NCBI GenBank assembly: GCA_030248225.1
Contig: JASANE010028433.1
Coordinates: 1 to 64,000 of the forward strand
Origin: Trileptium ribeirensis
Lineage: Eukaryota; Nematoda; Enoplea; Enoplida; Thoracostomopsidae
Reading direction: 5' to 3'
DNA length: 64,000 nucleotides
How positions within the stretch are numbered: position 1 is the stretch's first letter; each line of letters starts with the position of its first letter. The translations under genes and the position numbers were made by a program. Below are positions 60,501 through 64,000 of the stretch, in pieces. The notes below the pieces were generated by a model. It was given only the letters and a program-made list of their open reading frames with translations, made no database searches and had not been told where the DNA came from.

Positions 60501-60808
60501 AAACATGGCTATCTGTTTGTTAAGAAAATTGTCTTATGTTCACTATGTTTGGCGAGTGGCGACCAACGCTCCTAACATTACAAAGGCCCCCTTCGTTCCG
60601 TAATCAACGCCCCCCTACACAGCACCTAGTTTTAGCGAAACTTGGTCTGTACTATTGTAACAATTCGGTAGATTGGATCAACCAACGCATTTTCGTTAAA
60701 AATTTAGCAGTTTCTGTGCCAGATTATCGAATAAGACCACAGATATTCTTGAAAAACATAATGCTCATAAAGTTGTAACTAAAACAGTTTAAAAGAATAG
60801 CTGGGAGG

Positions 60809-61881
60809 CAGGGAGTAACCGGAATTCCGGTTCCGGCGAAAATCGTGTTCCGGTTGCGGTTCCAACAAAGGGCAAAAACCATACTGGAACCGGAATCCAA
60901 ATTAAAAATTTTGTTTGAAATTTTCCACATTTTTGCTTCATCTGTGATCCAAACATATGTAATATATATTATACAATGATCAAGCTCCGATACAACCAAG
61001 CAAAAGATTAACTAAGCAATTTGTCGTGTGGAACGTAAGTTGGGCACATAATTTCATAGGAATTTTTTATAATAACCTGCAGGAGTTTGTTAACAAATCA
61101 AAGCCAGGTCAATGCTTGTAGCAGCTTTTTTGCACATTCAGAAGTCTGTGGGGTATGTTCGAATTAAACCGGTCCAACTCGGTAATAGAGTATGGCTTAC
61201 GTAGAAGTACTTTGTGTATGCTTTGCTAACATAAATTGCGATAAATAAATATTATTTAGCTTCCTCGGTGTCTTTAAAGCTCCAGAAAGGCAATCTTCAT
61301 TTATAGCATTCTGGTTAGAAACTTATCATCATTATCATACAACTTACGGGCACTGTTTGTCCAAAACTTACGGACACTAGCCTAAACAGTGTCCCTGACT
61401 CTGATCAGAAAATTACCTTCTATCTATTATTTTCTGTGAGAATCATATAAACCAATAATTTCAAGTTTCCTACAGAAGAACATGTAACAAACGTATGTGC
61501 AGTAAAGGAAGGCGACTGGAGACAGAGCGAAAGTGTGTATTCTACGCTCCAAGCTTTGTAAGCATATTCGAATGACGCAGTATACGCAATGGTGTATAGT
61601 GGAAGGCATTTTTTTGCTCTGGGTGTGCAAAATCGATATATTTGATCAATAAATAAACATTATTAGCTTCCTCAGTCTCTTTAAAGTTCCAGAAAGGCAA
61701 TAATGCCATCACAATACATTAAGTTTAATGTAAAAATCATTTTTAACACATTTTAAATCCACTGTACCTGCATTTCTTCCTTCATCTGTTTTACTATATA
61801 TATGTTTCGAAGACCAGGTTCCGGATCCGGTTCAAATGGACGGTTCCGGTTCCGGTAAATTTCGGTTCCGGTTATTCGCTG
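60809..61881. mobile_element. Non-autonomous hAT element inside the solo LTR
   Basis: Same insertion as at 302-1345 and 18791-19931: CAGGGAGTAACCGG and inverted CAGCGAATAACCGG ends, target duplication CTGGGAGG (60801-60808) and CTGGAAGG (61882-61889). The right-hand mismatch is shared with the copy at 19932. Confidence 0.8.
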
Positions 61882-63078
61882 CTGGAAGGCTATGAGATAA
61901 TGTTTGGCCACATGTTACCGGTTCTCCAAGGTTTCCGGGTTAGTTTATTGTACTTTATGGTGTTGTTTTCAAAATTAATTTTAGGCATATACGATATCTT
62001 TTGCAAAAATAAGTATAATGCTGCAAACTGATTTTATCCATTGACCACACGGTCAGTCTCGCCTGTATATATACTCCTTTTTATCCGCAACAGATTGCTT
62101 CACGCCCATGTGGATGATTCACGCGTTTGACGACTCGGGAAGCGTTCGTTGAATGAAAATTTATATTCAAAACGCTACTACATACATTTCTTGGTTTTCG
62201 TTGTCTTAATAAGCGACGCTGCGCCTGAAAAGATAATCGCGGTTATCTTTTTGGTAGTCGATTCATTTTAACTATATTGAGAACAATATTTCTCCTCGCT
62301 GGACACAGTTTGGCGTTAGTTAATTAGCTATATAGTTTAGGTTTGGTAGGTTGGTTTTTGAGCATCGATGCTTTGGTATATTTACTTATTCGGATTTATT
62401 ACGTTTGGAATAAAAACATTTGCATCGTAGAGGCATTCAGAGTTTCGTACAGGCACATCTTATTTTACAGTTATATATCCCACCTTCTGACGAGCTCGTT
62501 CATTTTGTGTTGTTTTCAAAAGGGATCCTTAAAATATAGCGGTGTTGAACCCAATACAGAATAGGTGAACGTGCCATTATTGACTGCAGGTGAAACTACA
62601 AATGTTTTGCTCTAGATGGCGCTATCCGAGTTTTATCATCAGCTTTCTGAATACCTCCACTAACCTAATGACAGTGCCATCCATTTGCTATTCCATCGAT
62701 TTTCTACTCTATACAAATGTATGTATTCGTGCCCATCCATTTTATTGGCGAATCGTAGATAGAAAAATTGGAAGTTTTATTATAACACGGCTGTTGTTAT
62801 AGTGAAATATTACTTGTTTTCAAAAAGACATTTTTTTTAATTCCGCCGACGATAATTAAAATAGCAGGAAATTTTCGATAATCACGATAATGAAATAATT
62901 TTAAATCCAACAGACAATATATTGATTTATTAGAATCATAGGTTTCCGATATTTAAACCTAAAACATTTTTTTGCAAAATCGTTTTAAAAGCATATACCT
63001 TAGTTGCAGCACTTGATTTTCCTCAGACAGGTTTCGGCTTGCGATAATAAACTTACAAAAATGTATGCTTTGGTTAGG

Positions 63079-63086
63079 TATATAAG
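63079..63086 (+). promoter_or_regulatory. TATA box of the solo LTR
   Basis: TATATAAG is intact, but the sequence from about 30 bp downstream, including the GTAAGTAG donor, has been deleted. Confidence 0.45.
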
Positions 63087-63381
63087 CCAGTAGCACGGTT
63101 TAGTCGAAGAGCCTTCCTTTTGGTACCTTTTATTGCAGTGGTTGGTGATTTATCTGTCTACTATTAGACCTCACGGTCGCACTCACAGTTTTCAACAATT
63201 GTTCTCTGGGGTACCCTTTTACATAATATATTTGCGGATAGTCTGAGGCACACATACGTCATAGGCGAGGCTTTGTATAGGAGTCGCATTAGTTAAATTT
63301 TATCTGAGGTATTTTTTCTTCTTTTCTTTTCGCGTGGTAAGCGTAAGGTTTTTTATCCAGAGGATCTTAGGCTTCGCTACA

Positions 63382-63760
63382 GTAAGATCAACGACCCCAT
63401 TTTCCGGATCAAAATGGCAAAAATAAAATTTACTTGACCAAATCTGGAAACGCGGCTTGTAGTGTTTCGCAGCTTATATAACGCGGCACAATTTGACCTT
63501 TGACCTGAATCACATCATGGAGACCTACCGCTCTACTCGACATCACTTAGAACCGCTCCCTTGGTCCTTTAGCGTCGGGTATATAAATTGATTTCCAACC
63601 TGTCTTCACACTGTTCTTTCCAACCTTTTTATGTATTGCTATTTGACATCAATGACAGTATGTCGGTTTTTCGGTACGCTGAATACAATGGTTTGGCTAT
63701 CTATAGTTCCAGAAAATATATTTTTATACTTTTTCAGCGGTTTTCAAACTGGGTATATAT
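63382..63760. other. Flank shared with the provirus locus
   Basis: Nearly identical to 21639-22017. It shows that the solo LTR and the provirus 3' LTR stand in copies of the same target site. Confidence 0.65.
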
Positions 63761-64000
63761 TAGTGTTGTACCGGGGCCGGGACCGAGGCTGGGGCCAGCC
63801 TACCATGGCCGGAGCCGGCGCGAAGCTTGCCTCGGCCGAGACCGTAACCGGGACGGGTATGGCCGAAAAGTAGCGATTTTTCAGCGCATATAGAGCATAT
63901 ATACAACAAATACATACACCCCGACAGGGGGTGGGAGGGAGTAAAATCCTTCCTGGAAATCCGGACCTACCACCCTCGCGCAGTGAGGTGAACTCATACG
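63761..64000. mobile_element. hAT-type MITE, cut by the window end
   Basis: Left end TAGTGTTGTACCGGGGC preceded by GTATATAT, as at 22018. It lacks about 14 bp near 63874 relative to that copy. The right end lies outside. Confidence 0.65.

Larger units (their letters stand above)
57573..63381 (+). repeat. Solo LTR of the giant gypsy-type element
   Basis: Homologous to 15401-21638 from TGATACGTGTG to CTTCGCTACA. It is flanked by GTAA at 57569-57572 and 63382-63385, a 4 bp target duplication of the gypsy type. It lacks about 230 bp (after 63110, including the splice donor) and the tandem duplication at 16424. It shares small variants (for example CCCTTTTACA and ATAGGAGTC) with the 3' LTR against the 5' LTR. 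Confidence 0.88.

Overview
The window looks like a transposon-dense, gene-poor eukaryotic region, most likely from an arthropod (insect-like). The evidence is Ty3/gypsy retroelements primed by tRNA-Gln, LTR promoters with a TATA box plus an arthropod-type TCAGT initiator, hAT, pogo and Tc1-like DNA elements, and GT-AG type splice signals. No intact host gene could be recognised. Every protein-coding signal belongs to a mobile element, and nearly all are broken by stops and frameshifts.

Region 1 (1-21638) reads as one very large LTR retroelement. A 5' LTR (entering from the left, ending at 3080) is followed by a tRNA-Gln-type primer site, gag, an F-type (furin-cleaved, class I-like) envelope gene, RT-RNase H, then a minus-strand block (about 7.3-12.7 kb) with an SF1 UPF1-like helicase and the end of an integrase, then two tandem NADAR-domain (YbiA-like ADP-ribose glycosidase) genes, an array of five small GCCC-N4-GGGC hairpin motifs, a MITE, and a 6.2 kb 3' LTR (15401-21638). 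Turning the minus block around would give gag-RT-RH-IN-helicase-NADAR, so helicase and NADAR may be cargo of the element.

Region 2 (21639-39575) holds flanking DNA shared with the right end of the window, a 0.8 kb hAT-type MITE, an 83/77 bp minisatellite, several short repeats, a tRNA-like SINE head, and a block of about 337 bp tandem repeats that look like promoters, split by a Tc1-like MITE carrying a 32 bp minisatellite.

Region 3 (39576-55176) is a second, unrelated gypsy element with 2.27 kb LTRs, a perfect 5 bp target duplication (CGCCT), gag fused to pol without nucleocapsid and protease, an integrase ending in a PHD finger, and an unknown accessory ORF. It sits inside a pogo-like transposase gene. 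Its 3' LTR is in turn split by a minus-strand, internally deleted relative of the Region 1 retroelement (50830-53994, target duplication ATGT).

Region 4 (55177-64000) contains the rest of the pogo-like transposase and a solo LTR (57573-63381, target duplication GTAA) of the Region 1 element. The DNA to its right matches that to the right of the 3' LTR at 21639, including a shared hAT insertion. The two loci are therefore copies of one site, one with a full provirus and one with a solo LTR.
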